A stretch of 29,863 bases of DNA from Stomatobaculum sp. (GCA_017449925.1 JAFSYO010000173.1:1-29863); one strand, 5' to 3'. Numbered from the stretch's first letter, positions 7,120 through 14,873 are shown. The notes: generated by a model from the sequence alone, not told the origin. Made by a program: numbers and translations.

Positions 7120-8373
7120 TCAGCTTTCTGAAACACAGGGCAGTGTAGAGCCGCCGTAGGGCATCACCAGCACGGAAGCTTCTTTTCCCAGCTTCTCCGC
7201 CGCCGCATCGTAGGCCTCCTGGACGGAAGCGAAGGGCGTCATGAACAGGGTCCGCACGAAGGAAGGCTCCATTTCGGAAACAAGATAGATCTCCGCGTGC
7301 TCCAGCACCATGGCGATGGCTGCCGCCTTGTGCCCGCCCAGCCGGAACTCCTTCCGGATCCGCTCTGTCAGTTCTCCGGGCGCTTTTGCCCCGGTAAGCC
7401 ATTCTTCAAAGGTCTTCTCCCCCAGTCCTTCTCTGCAGGAGCCGACGAGGATGATGATCCCGCCGTCCCGCACTGCGTGCTTCGCATTATCCAGCGCTTT
7501 CTGGGTCTGGTAGAGATTCAGGTCCTTCGGCGCTCCTCCCTGGGACGCGATGACTATGTCCGCCCGCCGGGGGATCGGTTTTCTGTAAAGGGTGTCAAGG
7601 AAGGCGCAGCCGGCGCGGTGGGCCTGCTTCAGATCGCCGGCCGCCGCCATGATGATCTCCTTATGCTCGTCCAGGACCACGTTCAGGATAAAATCGACGC
7701 CGCAGATGGCAGCTCCCTCTTCGAGGTCCTGGCGCAGCGGGTTCGTATCCAGGTTGCCCACACAGGCCGTCTCTTCCGTCATCATACGGTGATTCGACTG
7801 AATGGCTTCCCTGGTGGAAACTCCGGGCATGATCGCCTTCGCTCCGCCGGAATATCCGGCGAAATAATGGTACTCCACGTTTCCAAGGCAGATGCGCCTG
7901 TCAGCCTCCGCCACCGTCCGGACGATATCCACCGGAGTCCCGCGGGAAGTTACCCCCATGTGGACGCAGTCCGATGGGTCTCCGTTGATGCAGCGGATCC
8001 TTCCGAAAGCTTCCGGTCCGGCAAGTTTTTTACGCTCCTCGTCCGTCATAGGCCGATGGCTCCCCAGGGCGAAGACCAGCGTCACGTCCTCGTCCCGCAC
8101 TCCGGCGGCGGAAAGCTCCTCCAGGATTACCGGCATCACTTTATATGTCGGCATCGGCCGCGTGATATCGCTGGTGATCACTGCGATCTTCTCTCCCGGA
8201 TGTACGATTTCCCTGAGGCGAGGCGTTCCGATGGGCGCCGCCAGAGCTCTCCGCACCTCTTCCTGTCCAGTCAGGCCCTTCTCCACCGGATTTGCGTGAA
8301 GCACATCCATGACGCAGGTATCGGGAATCATCAGATCCTGTGTTCCCGCTCCAAAACCGATCTTCAGCTTCAT
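7120..8373 (-). CDS. LarA-family nickel-dependent lactate racemase-like protein
   Basis: A 417-residue homologue of lactate racemase LarA (about 424 residues). Conserved positions include D69-T71-R72 in SDITRP, H106 in GSHRP, H169 and K179 in EYHYFAGYSGGAKAIMPG, and H195 in SNHRMM. In Lactobacillus LarA the equivalent lysine carries the nickel-pincer nucleotide cofactor and the histidines bind nickel or move protons. Those residues are kept, so a Ni-pincer racemase or epimerase is likely. Relatives act on other 2-hydroxy acids, so lactate is not certain. The cofactor genes larB, larC and larE are not in this window. GAGG lies 7 bases before the ATG. It is the first gene of the minus-strand operon ending with the EamA transporter. 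Confidence 0.85.
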   Translation of the reverse strand: MKLKIGFGAGTQDLMIPDTCVMDVLHANPVEKGLTGQEEVRRALAAPIGTPRLREIVHPGEKIAVITSDITRPMPTYKVMPVILEELSAAGVRDEDVTLVFALGSHRPMTDEERKKLAGPEAFGRIRCINGDPSDCVHMGVTSRGTPVDIVRTVAEADRRICLGNVEYHYFAGYSGGAKAIMPGVSTREAIQSNHRMMTEETACVGNLDTNPLRQDLEEGAAICGVDFILNVVLDEHKEIIMAAAGDLKQAHRAGCAFLDTLYRKPIPRRADIVIASQGGAPKDLNLYQTQKALDNAKHAVRDGGIIILVGSCREGLGEKTFEEWLTGAKAPGELTERIRKEFRLGGHKAAAIAMVLEHAEIYLVSEMEPSFVRTLFMTPFASVQEAYDAAAEKLGKEASVLVMPYGGSTLPCVSES

Positions 8374-8437
8374 AGGGTAACCTCGCTGCTAATTTCTGTA
8401 ATCTTCCATGACCCGTAATGCTGCGCATTCTTCGTTT

Positions 8438-8466
8438 ATCTTACCCCATTTTGTTTTCAGCCGCAA
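8438..8466 (-). promoter_or_regulatory. Candidate promoter of the larA-like operon
   Basis: On the minus strand, TTGCGG (8461-8466), a 17-bp spacer and TAAGAT (8438-8443), about 65 bp upstream of the larA-like ATG. The hexamers are only moderately close to consensus. Confidence 0.4.
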
Positions 8467-8479
8467 TGCGGCAATAACC

Positions 8480-8508
8480 TTGTTTTACTTGATTCATCAT
8501 GTTAGAAT
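8480..8508 (+). promoter_or_regulatory. Promoter of the amino acid ABC transporter operon
   Basis: TTGTTT (8480-8485), a 17-bp spacer and TAGAAT (8503-8508). It lies about 68 bp before the lipoprotein start and immediately upstream of the palindrome at 8517-8535. Confidence 0.65.
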
Positions 8509-8516
8509 GGTAAAAC

Positions 8517-8535
8517 GATGCAGTTATACTGCATC
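8517..8535. promoter_or_regulatory. Perfect 8-bp inverted repeat at the transcription start (candidate operator)
   Basis: GATGCAGT-TAT-ACTGCATC, 8-bp arms with a 3-bp centre, covers about +2 to +20 relative to the predicted start of the transporter operon. It could be a repressor operator blocking promoter clearance, or a hairpin protecting the 5' end of the mRNA. There is no T-run, so it is not a terminator. Confidence 0.6.
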
Positions 8536-8575
8536 AATATATAAATAAAGAAGTTTAACGGGAGGTAACCAGATC

Positions 8576-9487
8576 ATGAAAAAAATTTTTCTTACCGGAG
8601 CAGCCGCTATCCTTGCAGCCATTGCCGTGACAGCCTGCGGAGGCGGGTCCTCTTCCACCACCACTGCAGCCCCGACCACTGCGGCCGCTGCAGAGACCAA
8701 GGCTGAGGAGACCAAGGCCGAGGAGACCAAGGCTGAAGAGACCAAGGCTGAAGAGACTAAGGCTGAAGAGACCAAGGCTGAGGAGGCCGCAGGCGGCACC
8801 TTTACTGTCGGATTTGACCAGGATTTCCCGCCCATGGGTTTTGTGGGAGACAACGGTGAATTCACCGGCTTTGACCTTGATCTTGCAAAAGAAGCAGCTT
8901 CCCGCATGGGTATGGAAGTCGTCTACCAGCCCATCGCATGGGATTCCAAGGACGCCGAGCTTGACGCAGGCACCATCGACTGCATCTGGAACGGTTTCAC
9001 CATCAACGGCCGTGAAGACGGCTACACCTGGTCCGAACCCTATATGACCAACGATCAGGTCTTCGTCGTTACCATGGATTCCGGCATTGCTTCCCAGGCA
9101 GATCTGGCAGGCAAAGTCGTCGAAGTCCAGGTCGACTCTTCCGCCCAGGCAGCTCTGAATGATCTTCCGGAGCTCACTGCGACCTTTGCTTCCATCCAGA
9201 CCACACCGGACTACAACACCGCGATCATGGATCTGCAGAGCGGCGCAGTTGATGCCATCGCCATGGACAGCACGGTAGCAGGCTACAAGATCACCACCGG
9301 CGGTCTTGACCTGGTCGTCCTTCCGGATAAGTTCGCCGAGGAAAGCTACGGCATCGGCTTCAAGAAGGGCAACACCGAGCTCGCGGAGAAAGTCAACGCT
9401 GTGCTCCACGAAATGGCTGAGGACGGCACGCTGGAGAAGATCTCCAACGAGTGGTTCGGCATGGACGTCACCATCATCGGAAAGTAA
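8576..9487 (+). CDS. Amino acid ABC transporter substrate-binding lipoprotein
   Basis: A 303-residue extracytoplasmic binding protein (periplasmic-binding-protein type 2, SBP_bac_3). The signal peptide MKKIFLTGAAAILAAIAVTAC ends in a lipobox with the lipidated Cys at residue 21. A flexible linker (residues 22-73) contains six ETKAE repeats. The ligand domain follows (FTVGFDQDFPPMGFVGD, FTGFDLDLAKEAASRMGM, IDCIWNGFTIN, and a C-terminal EISNEWFG-type end). Family and gene order indicate a polar amino acid such as glutamine, cystine or histidine; the residues visible do not fix the ligand. GGGAGG precedes the ATG by 10 bases. It is the first gene of a three-gene importer and is anchored to the outer face of the membrane. 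Confidence 0.94.
   Translation: MKKIFLTGAAAILAAIAVTACGGGSSSTTTAAPTTAAAAETKAEETKAEETKAEETKAEETKAEETKAEEAAGGTFTVGFDQDFPPMGFVGDNGEFTGFDLDLAKEAASRMGMEVVYQPIAWDSKDAELDAGTIDCIWNGFTINGREDGYTWSEPYMTNDQVFVVTMDSGIASQADLAGKVVEVQVDSSAQAALNDLPELTATFASIQTTPDYNTAIMDLQSGAVDAIAMDSTVAGYKITTGGLDLVVLPDKFAEESYGIGFKKGNTELAEKVNAVLHEMAEDGTLEKISNEWFGMDVTIIGK
8693..8782 (+). repeat. Six in-frame 15-bp repeats encoding ETKAE
   Basis: Six consecutive near-identical 15-mers (GAGACCAAGGCTGAG and synonymous variants) encode the charged linker of the substrate-binding lipoprotein, a site prone to slippage length variation. Confidence 0.9.
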
Positions 9488-9512
9488 TTAAAACGAAGGA
9501 GAAATTACCGCC

Positions 9513-10163
9513 ATGAGTATGGGAATGATCTTCAAACAGCTGATGCAGGGTATGGGCGTCAGTATACAGATCTTCGTCATCACCCTGCTCTTCTCTCTCC
9601 CTCTGGGGCTTCTCATCGCTCTGGGGAGAATGGGCAAAAACAGGGTCCTCTCTGCGCTTGCCAGCGTCTATATCTCTGTGATGCGCGGCACGCCCCTGAT
9701 GCTGCAGCTCATGGTGGTGTACTTCGGTCCCTATTATCTGTTCGGGATCAAGATCTCCAACTCCTACCGGCTGACTGCGGCTCTCATCGGTTTCGTCATC
9801 AATTACGCAGCCTACTTCGCTGAGATCTACCGGAGCGGTATCCAGTCTATTCCGGTGGGTCAGTATGAAGCCGCACAAATGCTGGGGTATTCCAAAACCC
9901 AGACTTTCTTCTACGCGATCCTTCCCCAGGTGGTCCGGATCATCATGCCCTCTGTAGGAAATGAAGTCATCAACCTCGTAAAGGACACGTCCCTCGCCTT
10001 TACCATCAGCGTGGCCGAGATGTTCACCACCGCGAAAGCTCTGGCGAGCTCCCAGACCAGCATGCTGCCTTATGTCGCCGCCGCAGTGCTCTACTATGTC
10101 TTCAACTGCATCGTGGCCGGCGCCATGGGTCTGGTCGAGAAGAAGCTGTCCTATTACAGGTAA
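9513..10163 (+). CDS. Amino acid ABC transporter permease (HisM/GlnP family)
   Basis: A 216-residue inner-membrane permease with about five membrane segments. The family features are VYISVMRGTPLMLQLMVVYFG near residues 48-68 and the EAA loop QYEAAQMLGYSKTQTFFYAI (about residues 118-137), which contacts the ATPase. The end of the protein is ELSYYR-like (VEKKLSYYR), typical of polar amino acid permeases. It probably works as a homodimer because only one permease gene is present. AAGGAG lies 12 bases before the ATG. It sits 25 bp after the binding protein and 12 bp before the ATPase. Confidence 0.94.
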   Translation: MSMGMIFKQLMQGMGVSIQIFVITLLFSLPLGLLIALGRMGKNRVLSALASVYISVMRGTPLMLQLMVVYFGPYYLFGIKISNSYRLTAALIGFVINYAAYFAEIYRSGIQSIPVGQYEAAQMLGYSKTQTFFYAILPQVVRIIMPSVGNEVINLVKDTSLAFTISVAEMFTTAKALASSQTSMLPYVAAAVLYYVFNCIVAGAMGLVEKKLSYYR

Positions 10164-10175
10164 GGGGGTGCGGAA

Positions 10176-10940
10176 ATGGCTCTGCTGGAACTGAACCACA
10201 TTAAGAAAACTTTTGATTCGCTTACGGTCCTGCAGGATATCACAGTCCACGTGGATGAAGGTGAGATCCTCTCTATCATCGGTCCCTCCGGGTCGGGGAA
10301 ATCCACCCTGCTCCGCTGCGCCACCATGCTGGAGACCATTGACGGCGGCGAGCTGATCTACAACGGGAAAACCGCGGCGAAAACCTTCGAGTCCGGTACC
10401 GTAACCTATGCTCCGCCTTCCGAGCTGAAGGAGATATCCTCCCTCTACGGTCTGGTCTTCCAGAACTTCAACTTGTTCCCCCACCGTTCGGTGCTTCAGA
10501 ACATCATGGACGCGCCGATCAAGGTACAGAAGCGGAAATCGGCAGAGGTGCGGAGGGAAGCGGACAAACTCCTTGAAAAAATGGGATTGAGCGACAAGTG
10601 GAACTACTATCCTTACCAGCTGTCCGGCGGACAGTGCCAGCGCGTGGCCATCGCCCGGGCCCTGGCGCTGAACCCCAAGATCCTCTTTTTCGATGAACCG
10701 ACCTCCGCTCTGGACCCGGAGCTTACAGGAGAGGTCCTGAAGGTGATCCGTTCCCTCTCCGACCTTCACATCGCCATGGTCATCGTGACCCACGAGATGG
10801 CCTTTGCCCATGAGATCTCCCACCGGGTGATCTTTATGGAAGGCGGAGTCATCGTGGAAGAAGGAACACCGGCGGAGGTTTTCGCCTCCTCCAACGAACG
10901 GACCAAAGCTTTCCTCGGAAAGTACGGCTCATCTCTGTAA
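10176..10940 (+). CDS. Amino acid ABC transporter ATP-binding protein (GlnQ-like)
   Basis: A 254-residue ABC ATPase: Walker [10 protein letters not shown] (about residues 35-43), Q-loop FQNFNLFPH, signature LSGGQCQRV, Walker [14 protein letters not shown] and the switch histidine in [10 protein letters not shown]. The order and spacing match polar amino acid importers (GlnQ, HisP). An extra stretch after GGELIYNGK (about residues 67-85) enlarges the region before the Q-loop, as seen in some clostridial members. It energises the permease and binding protein encoded just upstream. The rho-independent terminator at 10985-11018 ends the operon. Confidence 0.94.
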   Translation: MALLELNHIKKTFDSLTVLQDITVHVDEGEILSIIGPSGSGKSTLLRCATMLETIDGGELIYNGKTAAKTFESGTVTYAPPSELKEISSLYGLVFQNFNLFPHRSVLQNIMDAPIKVQKRKSAEVRREADKLLEKMGLSDKWNYYPYQLSGGQCQRVAIARALALNPKILFFDEPTSALDPELTGEVLKVIRSLSDLHIAMVIVTHEMAFAHEISHRVIFMEGGVIVEEGTPAEVFASSNERTKAFLGKYGSSL

Positions 10941-10984
10941 CCTGGGAATTTTTCCTGATTCAGACAGGATATGCTTTGAAATGC

Positions 10985-11018
10985 CGCACCGGCTGACATT
11001 CCAGCCGGTGCGTTTTTT
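10985..11018 (+). terminator. Terminator of the amino acid ABC transporter operon
   Basis: An 11-bp stem (CGCACCGGCTG / CAGCCGGTGCG) with a 6-base loop, followed by six T. Confidence 0.92.
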
Positions 11019-11088
11019 AATGGCTCCAATGTTCCGCAAGAGTAACTTTAATTAAAACAATCTTCAGAAATTCTTTTCCTCTCAGTTC

Positions 11089-11117
11089 TTGCTTTGATCT
11101 TATCTGCGGTGTATACT
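11089..11117 (+). promoter_or_regulatory. Promoter of the ytrA-like operon
   Basis: TTGCTT (11089-11094), a 17-bp spacer and TATACT (11112-11117), followed at once by the inverted repeat at 11125-11151. Confidence 0.75.
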
Positions 11118-11124
11118 TCTCCAT

Positions 11125-11151
11125 AAGTGTACTAATACAAATAGTACACTT
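11125..11151. promoter_or_regulatory. Operator for the YtrA-type GntR regulator
   Basis: A perfect 10-bp inverted repeat, AAGTGTACTA-N7-TAGTACACTT, starting 8 bp beyond the -10 box and ending just before the ribosome binding site of the regulator gene. Its place over the start site indicates autorepression by the encoded GntR protein; this is inference from position and symmetry. Confidence 0.8.
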
Positions 11152-11169
11152 TAGAAAGGAGGTTTCTCC

Positions 11170-11622
11170 ATGATTCTTCTGGATCCCAGGGACCATCGTC
11201 CCATCTACGAGCAGATCACGGACAAACTCTCGGAGCTGATCCTTCTGGGAGTTCTTCCCCCGGACAGTCCGCTTCCTTCCGTGCGGAGTCTTGCCTCAGA
11301 CCTCTCCATCAATCCGAACACCGTCCAAAGAGCTTATCTGGAACTTGAACGGAAAGGCTTTACCTATTCCGTCAAAGGAAAAGGCAGCTTTGCGGCGGAT
11401 CCGCACCATGCCCGCATCCAGAAACAGCAGCTGATCAGGACGGAACTGGAGAATATCGTCCGGAAAGCGGTGTCCTTATCTTTGCCGGAGGAGGATCTTG
11501 TCGAGGAGACAAGAAGACTTTACGCCATGTATTCCGAACAGCTGCTTCCTGCCCTCCGCACTGCGGCGGACGGCACCGGCAACATGGAGGACCGCAAAAA
11601 TACAGAAGGAGGCGCGGAATGA
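11170..11622 (+). CDS. GntR-family transcriptional regulator, YtrA subfamily
   Basis: A 150-residue regulator. Residues about 10-75 form the winged helix of GntR proteins (PIYEQITDKL, PLPSVRSLASDLSINPNTVQ, AYLELERKGFTYSVKGKGSF). The short helical C-terminal part (about 75-130) without a ligand domain is typical of the YtrA subfamily, which controls adjacent ABC transporters and often answers cell-envelope stress. The C-terminal about 20 residues (TAADGTGNMEDRKNTEGGAE) look like a disordered tail. AAGGAGG lies 8 bases before the ATG. Its stop overlaps the ATPase start (ATGA), so regulator and exporter are co-translated under the operator at 11125-11151. Confidence 0.92.
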   Translation: MILLDPRDHRPIYEQITDKLSELILLGVLPPDSPLPSVRSLASDLSINPNTVQRAYLELERKGFTYSVKGKGSFAADPHHARIQKQQLIRTELENIVRKAVSLSLPEEDLVEETRRLYAMYSEQLLPALRTAADGTGNMEDRKNTEGGAE

Positions 11623-12518
11623 TCAAGACTACAGAACTGACCAAGCGCTTTGACAACGTCACTGCGCTGGACCATGTGAACGCAGAGATACGCGAAGGAG
11701 CCGTTTTCGGCCTGATCGGCACCAACGGCGCCGGTAAAAGCACCTTTTTGAAACTTCTCACCGGAATCCTGAAGCCGGACGAAGGAGAAGTCCTGATCGA
11801 CGGAACGGAGATCTTCGGGAATCCTCTGAAAAAAGAAGATTTCTTTTATATTTCGGACGATCAGTACTTTTTCGCAAATGCTGTCCCGGCGGATATGGAA
11901 AAATTCTGCAGCATCTTCTACCCTGCCTTTGACAGCGGACGCTTCCGGAAGCTCCTGAAGGGCTTTGACCTGTCCCCGGAAAGAAAGATCAACACTTTCT
12001 CCAAAGGAATGAAGAAACAGCTCTCTCTTCTTCTGGGCCTTTCCGCCGGGACAAAATACCTGTTCTGCGACGAGACCTTTGACGGGCTGGACCCTGTTAT
12101 GCGCCAGACTGTAAAAAGCCTGTTCGCGGAAGATATGGCGGAGCGCGGTCTGACTCCCGTCATCGCCTCCCACAACCTGCGGGAACTGGAAGATATCTGT
12201 GACCACGTAGGACTTCTGCACCATGGCGGCATCCTTTTGTCCCGGGATCTGGACGACATGAAGCTGAACATTCACAAGCTCCAGTGCGTCCTGAAGCCCG
12301 GAAACACGATAGAAGACCTCAGGGATCTGGATATCGTCCTCAGTGAACAGCGCGGGAGCCTGATCACGCTTACCGTCCGCGGAGAGAAAGAAGCTGTTCT
12401 TTCCGCCATACAGCAAAAGGAACCGGTATTTGTGGAGCTGGTTCCCCTTTCTCTGGAAGAAATTTTTATCTGTGAAACGGAGGTGAAGGGCTATGACATC
12501 AAAAAGCTTGTTCTCTGA
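11619..12518 (+). CDS. ABC transporter ATP-binding protein (YtrB-like)
   Basis: A 299-residue ATPase of the export/drug-type group. It has Walker A GTNGAGKST (residues 34-42), a degenerate Q-loop region ISDDQYFF, signature FSKGMKKQL, Walker B YLFCDETFDGLDP (DET in place of the common DEP) and the switch histidine in VIASHNLRELEDI. A C-terminal about 80-residue domain follows. It pairs with the large permease encoded downstream, whose start lies inside its 3' end (26-bp overlap). With the YtrA-type regulator upstream it forms a three-gene ytr-like cassette. The substrate is unknown; antibiotic or envelope-stress detoxification is the usual hypothesis for such cassettes. Confidence 0.9.
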   Translation: MIKTTELTKRFDNVTALDHVNAEIREGAVFGLIGTNGAGKSTFLKLLTGILKPDEGEVLIDGTEIFGNPLKKEDFFYISDDQYFFANAVPADMEKFCSIFYPAFDSGRFRKLLKGFDLSPERKINTFSKGMKKQLSLLLGLSAGTKYLFCDETFDGLDPVMRQTVKSLFAEDMAERGLTPVIASHNLRELEDICDHVGLLHHGGILLSRDLDDMKLNIHKLQCVLKPGNTIEDLRDLDIVLSEQRGSLITLTVRGEKEAVLSAIQQKEPVFVELVPLSLEEIFICETEVKGYDIKKLVL

Positions 12519-14733
12519 CCTCTTACGCGAAAACATGAAGCGGCGCCTCTGGTCCGCCGCCCTTACCCTGCTCCTGTTCTTTTTCCTGTATCCTGTCGCC
12601 GCCCTGCTTTCCGCTTCTGACGCTTTGTCCCCGGAGAAAACAGGAAGCTACAGCGGAGAGCTGAGTCAGGAGATGATCCTTCTCCTGGCCCGCCGCAGTC
12701 TGCACAATGACTGGCTGTCCTGGATCTCGGCAGCAAATCCTATGTTCTGTTTTCTGATGGCTGTTCTGGCGATGACCCTGTCCTTTTCGGGATTCCGCTA
12801 CCTGCAGCTTCGGCAGCAGACAGACTTCTTCCACAGCCTGCCCTTAAGCCGGAACCGCCTGTTTCTGGCAGTGAACCTGAACAGTCTTCTGATCACAGCG
12901 GTCCCCTGTTTTCTTATGGGACTTCTGGGCGGACTGATCATGCAGTTTCAGACCGGGTTCACGGACTGTGTCCCGGCGACCCTGCTGAACTGCCTGTTCC
13001 TGCTCCTGTTCTTCTGCCTGTTCAGCATGACCGCGGTGCTCTCCGTCATGCTGACCGGAAATATCGTAGTGTGCATGCTGGCCATGTATGTTTTCCTGGG
13101 CTGGGGACCGATGTTCCTCGGAATCATTGACTGGATGAAGAGCGCCTTCTTCCATACAGCCTGGGGACCGACATTTGTCATGGACCATCTTCTTCAGTAT
13201 GCCTCTCCCTCCTGTTTCTGTGCAGCTATTACGGAGAAATCAACGGCGATACGCGCAGTCTCAGCCTTTGCAGTCTCCATCGCAATGTTTTTCCTGAACC
13301 TGAAACTGTACAGCATCCGCCCCTCGGAGGCGGCGGAAAAAGCAATGGCGTTCCCGAAAACCGAAGTACCGGTCAAATGCATCATCACCGTCACCATAGG
13401 TCTGGCAGGAGCCATGTTCTTCCATGAGCTTCAGAACAGCACCGCCTGGTCCTTCTTCGGTATGTTCTGCGGCGCAGCCCTGACGCACTGCATCATGGAG
13501 ATCATCTACCGCTTTGATTTCCGCAGGATCTTCGCCAGAAAGCAGCATCTTCTTATATGCCTGCTTCTCTGCGCAGCTGTTTTTTCGATATTCCGCTGGG
13601 ATCTTTTCGGATATGACCGTTATCTCCCCAAGGAGGGCCAGGTGGTAAGCGCCGGTCTGTACTCTGATGTCCTGGAGGCAAATCTTAACTCCATGAACAG
13701 TACTGTGCGCCTGAACGACAACAACGGGACCCTGTACGCGGTGCAGGAACTGACCCGCAACGAGGCGGGCATCCTCCAGGAAATGGAACTGAAAGATACC
13801 GGAGCTGTTCGTCGTGTCGCAGAACAGGGAATCGCAGACATGCAGAGTAAGGAAATGTATGAACATCCCGGCACTGTACGAGTTGCCTGGCATCTGAAGA
13901 ACGGACGCACTATCTACCGGAATTACTATATGGACCTGGGAAAAGTACGGGCAGAGCTGGATGGCATCTATGACGACCCTTCTTTTAAGACTGCTGTCTA
14001 CCCGGTACTCTCCCTGTCTTCCGAGGACCTGGCCGGAATCAATTATCAGGATTTCTCGGGACCGGACCATGTGCCCCAGACCCGAAGGGGAGAAAACGGA
14101 CTGCCTGCGGAGGCGGAAGCCGTCATGGAAGCTTACAGAAAAGATCTTCTTTCCCTCACCGCAGAGACCCGCCGGGCCGAGGCTCCGGAGGCCTGCCTGC
14201 AGTTCAAGAACATGGATTTTCAGGACGCCGCGGACAGGATGCGGAGTGAACATAAAAATGATTTCAGCGCCAGTGTCTTCAATGATGTCGGGTGGCATCC
14301 GGTCTACCCCTCTTTCCTGGAGACAAAAAAAGCCCTTGCGGAATGCGGCGTGACGCTGAACAAAAATCTTACTCCCGAAAACATCATTCTGGTCCTGCGC
14401 GACAACACTGTCATGCCGTCAGGTCTCAGCAAAGAAGAAATGGACCGGGAAAGCTGGCGGAAATCTCCTGTCACCATCACAGAACCGGAGAAGATCAGAA
14501 AGCTCCTTGATGAAACATCTTCCGGAAGCCTCTTCGTCAGCGATCCTCTCTTCAAAAGCTGGAACGGTGTTGAGATCCAGGTCCGTCTCCGGGACGCCGG
14601 CGCGGAAGACCCGGAAAACCGGGACTTCCAGTACCGTATATTCCACGCGGACCGGGTCCCTGATGAAGTCCGGGAACACTTCGGCCTTGCAGAAAAGGAA
14701 GTGTTCGCGGGTTATATCAACGAAGCATACTAA
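12493..14733 (+). CDS. Large ABC transporter permease (DUF6449-like)
   Basis: A 746-residue permease. Residues 1-370 hold eight or more membrane segments, beginning LLRENMKRRLWSAALTLLLF and including the polar loop FSGFRYLQLRQQTDFFHSLP, which is common in YtrC/D-type and DUF6449 permeases. The last membrane segment ends near residue 370. The remaining about 375 residues form a soluble, presumably extracytoplasmic domain with no motif I can name, the size expected for DUF6449 proteins. GGTGAAG lies 5 bases before the ATG. It is the partner of the upstream ATPase. No separate second permease is present, so it may dimerise. Confidence 0.82.
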   Translation: MTSKSLFSDLLRENMKRRLWSAALTLLLFFFLYPVAALLSASDALSPEKTGSYSGELSQEMILLLARRSLHNDWLSWISAANPMFCFLMAVLAMTLSFSGFRYLQLRQQTDFFHSLPLSRNRLFLAVNLNSLLITAVPCFLMGLLGGLIMQFQTGFTDCVPATLLNCLFLLLFFCLFSMTAVLSVMLTGNIVVCMLAMYVFLGWGPMFLGIIDWMKSAFFHTAWGPTFVMDHLLQYASPSCFCAAITEKSTAIRAVSAFAVSIAMFFLNLKLYSIRPSEAAEKAMAFPKTEVPVKCIITVTIGLAGAMFFHELQNSTAWSFFGMFCGAALTHCIMEIIYRFDFRRIFARKQHLLICLLLCAAVFSIFRWDLFGYDRYLPKEGQVVSAGLYSDVLEANLNSMNSTVRLNDNNGTLYAVQELTRNEAGILQEMELKDTGAVRRVAEQGIADMQSKEMYEHPGTVRVAWHLKNGRTIYRNYYMDLGKVRAELDGIYDDPSFKTAVYPVLSLSSEDLAGINYQDFSGPDHVPQTRRGENGLPAEAEAVMEAYRKDLLSLTAETRRAEAPEACLQFKNMDFQDAADRMRSEHKNDFSASVFNDVGWHPVYPSFLETKKALAECGVTLNKNLTPENIILVLRDNTVMPSGLSKEEMDRESWRKSPVTITEPEKIRKLLDETSSGSLFVSDPLFKSWNGVEIQVRLRDAGAEDPENRDFQYRIFHADRVPDEVREHFGLAEKEVFAGYINEAY

Positions 14734-14775
14734 ACTGCAGCTTCCCATATCCGGGCTGCTGCGCGTTCCAGACAA

Positions 14776-14817
14776 AATGTCAACCATTCTCTTTGCGGAT
14801 GGTTGACATTCTTTTTT
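14776..14817 (+). terminator. Probable terminator of the ytrA-like operon, overlapping a BirA box
   Basis: A perfect 12-bp inverted repeat (AATGTCAACCAT, 11-base loop, ATGGTTGACATT) followed by CTTTTTT. It is the only terminator-like structure between the permease and bioY. The same bases form BirA-type box 1 and the bioY -35 element. The stem is AT-rich, so termination strength is uncertain. Confidence 0.5.
14777..14809. promoter_or_regulatory. BirA-type operator, box 1
   Basis: ATGTCAACC-N15-GGTTGACAT, a perfect 9-bp dyad with the 15-bp spacing typical of biotin repressor sites (TTGTAAACC-N14/16-GGTTTACAA in enterobacteria). Its right arm contains the -35 hexamer of the bioY promoter. Confidence 0.8.
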
Positions 14818-14831
14818 GTTCCGTTTATAAT
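14803..14831 (+). promoter_or_regulatory. Perfect consensus sigma-A promoter of bioY
   Basis: TTGACA (14803-14808), a 17-bp spacer and TATAAT (14826-14831). Both hexamers and the spacer are ideal, so strong expression is expected when the site is not repressed. Confidence 0.92.
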
Positions 14832-14837
14832 TCATAA

Positions 14838-14870
14838 TTGTCAACCGTATTATTCCTTTCGGGTTGACTG
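14838..14870. promoter_or_regulatory. BirA-type operator, box 2
   Basis: TTGTCAACC-N15-GGTTGACTG, a 9-bp dyad with two mismatches at the outer right edge. It covers the predicted transcription start of bioY, 6 bp beyond the -10 box. Confidence 0.78.
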
Positions 14871-14873
14871 TTT

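Noticed and set aside
8395..8575. Amino acid riboswitch before the ABC transporter
   Set aside because: The leader after the predicted start is only about 60 bases and shows just one short palindrome, too small for known amino acid riboswitches.
8693..8782. CRISPR-like array
   Set aside because: The repeats are contiguous 15-mers in frame without spacers; they encode the lipoprotein linker.
9474..10823. Minus-strand open frame of 449 codons
   Set aside because: It is antisense to the permease and ATPase, which have clear motifs; its product is His/Gly-rich and unlike any family.
13261..14298. Minus-strand open frame of 345 codons
   Set aside because: Antisense to the DUF6449-like permease; no ribosome binding site and no family resemblance.
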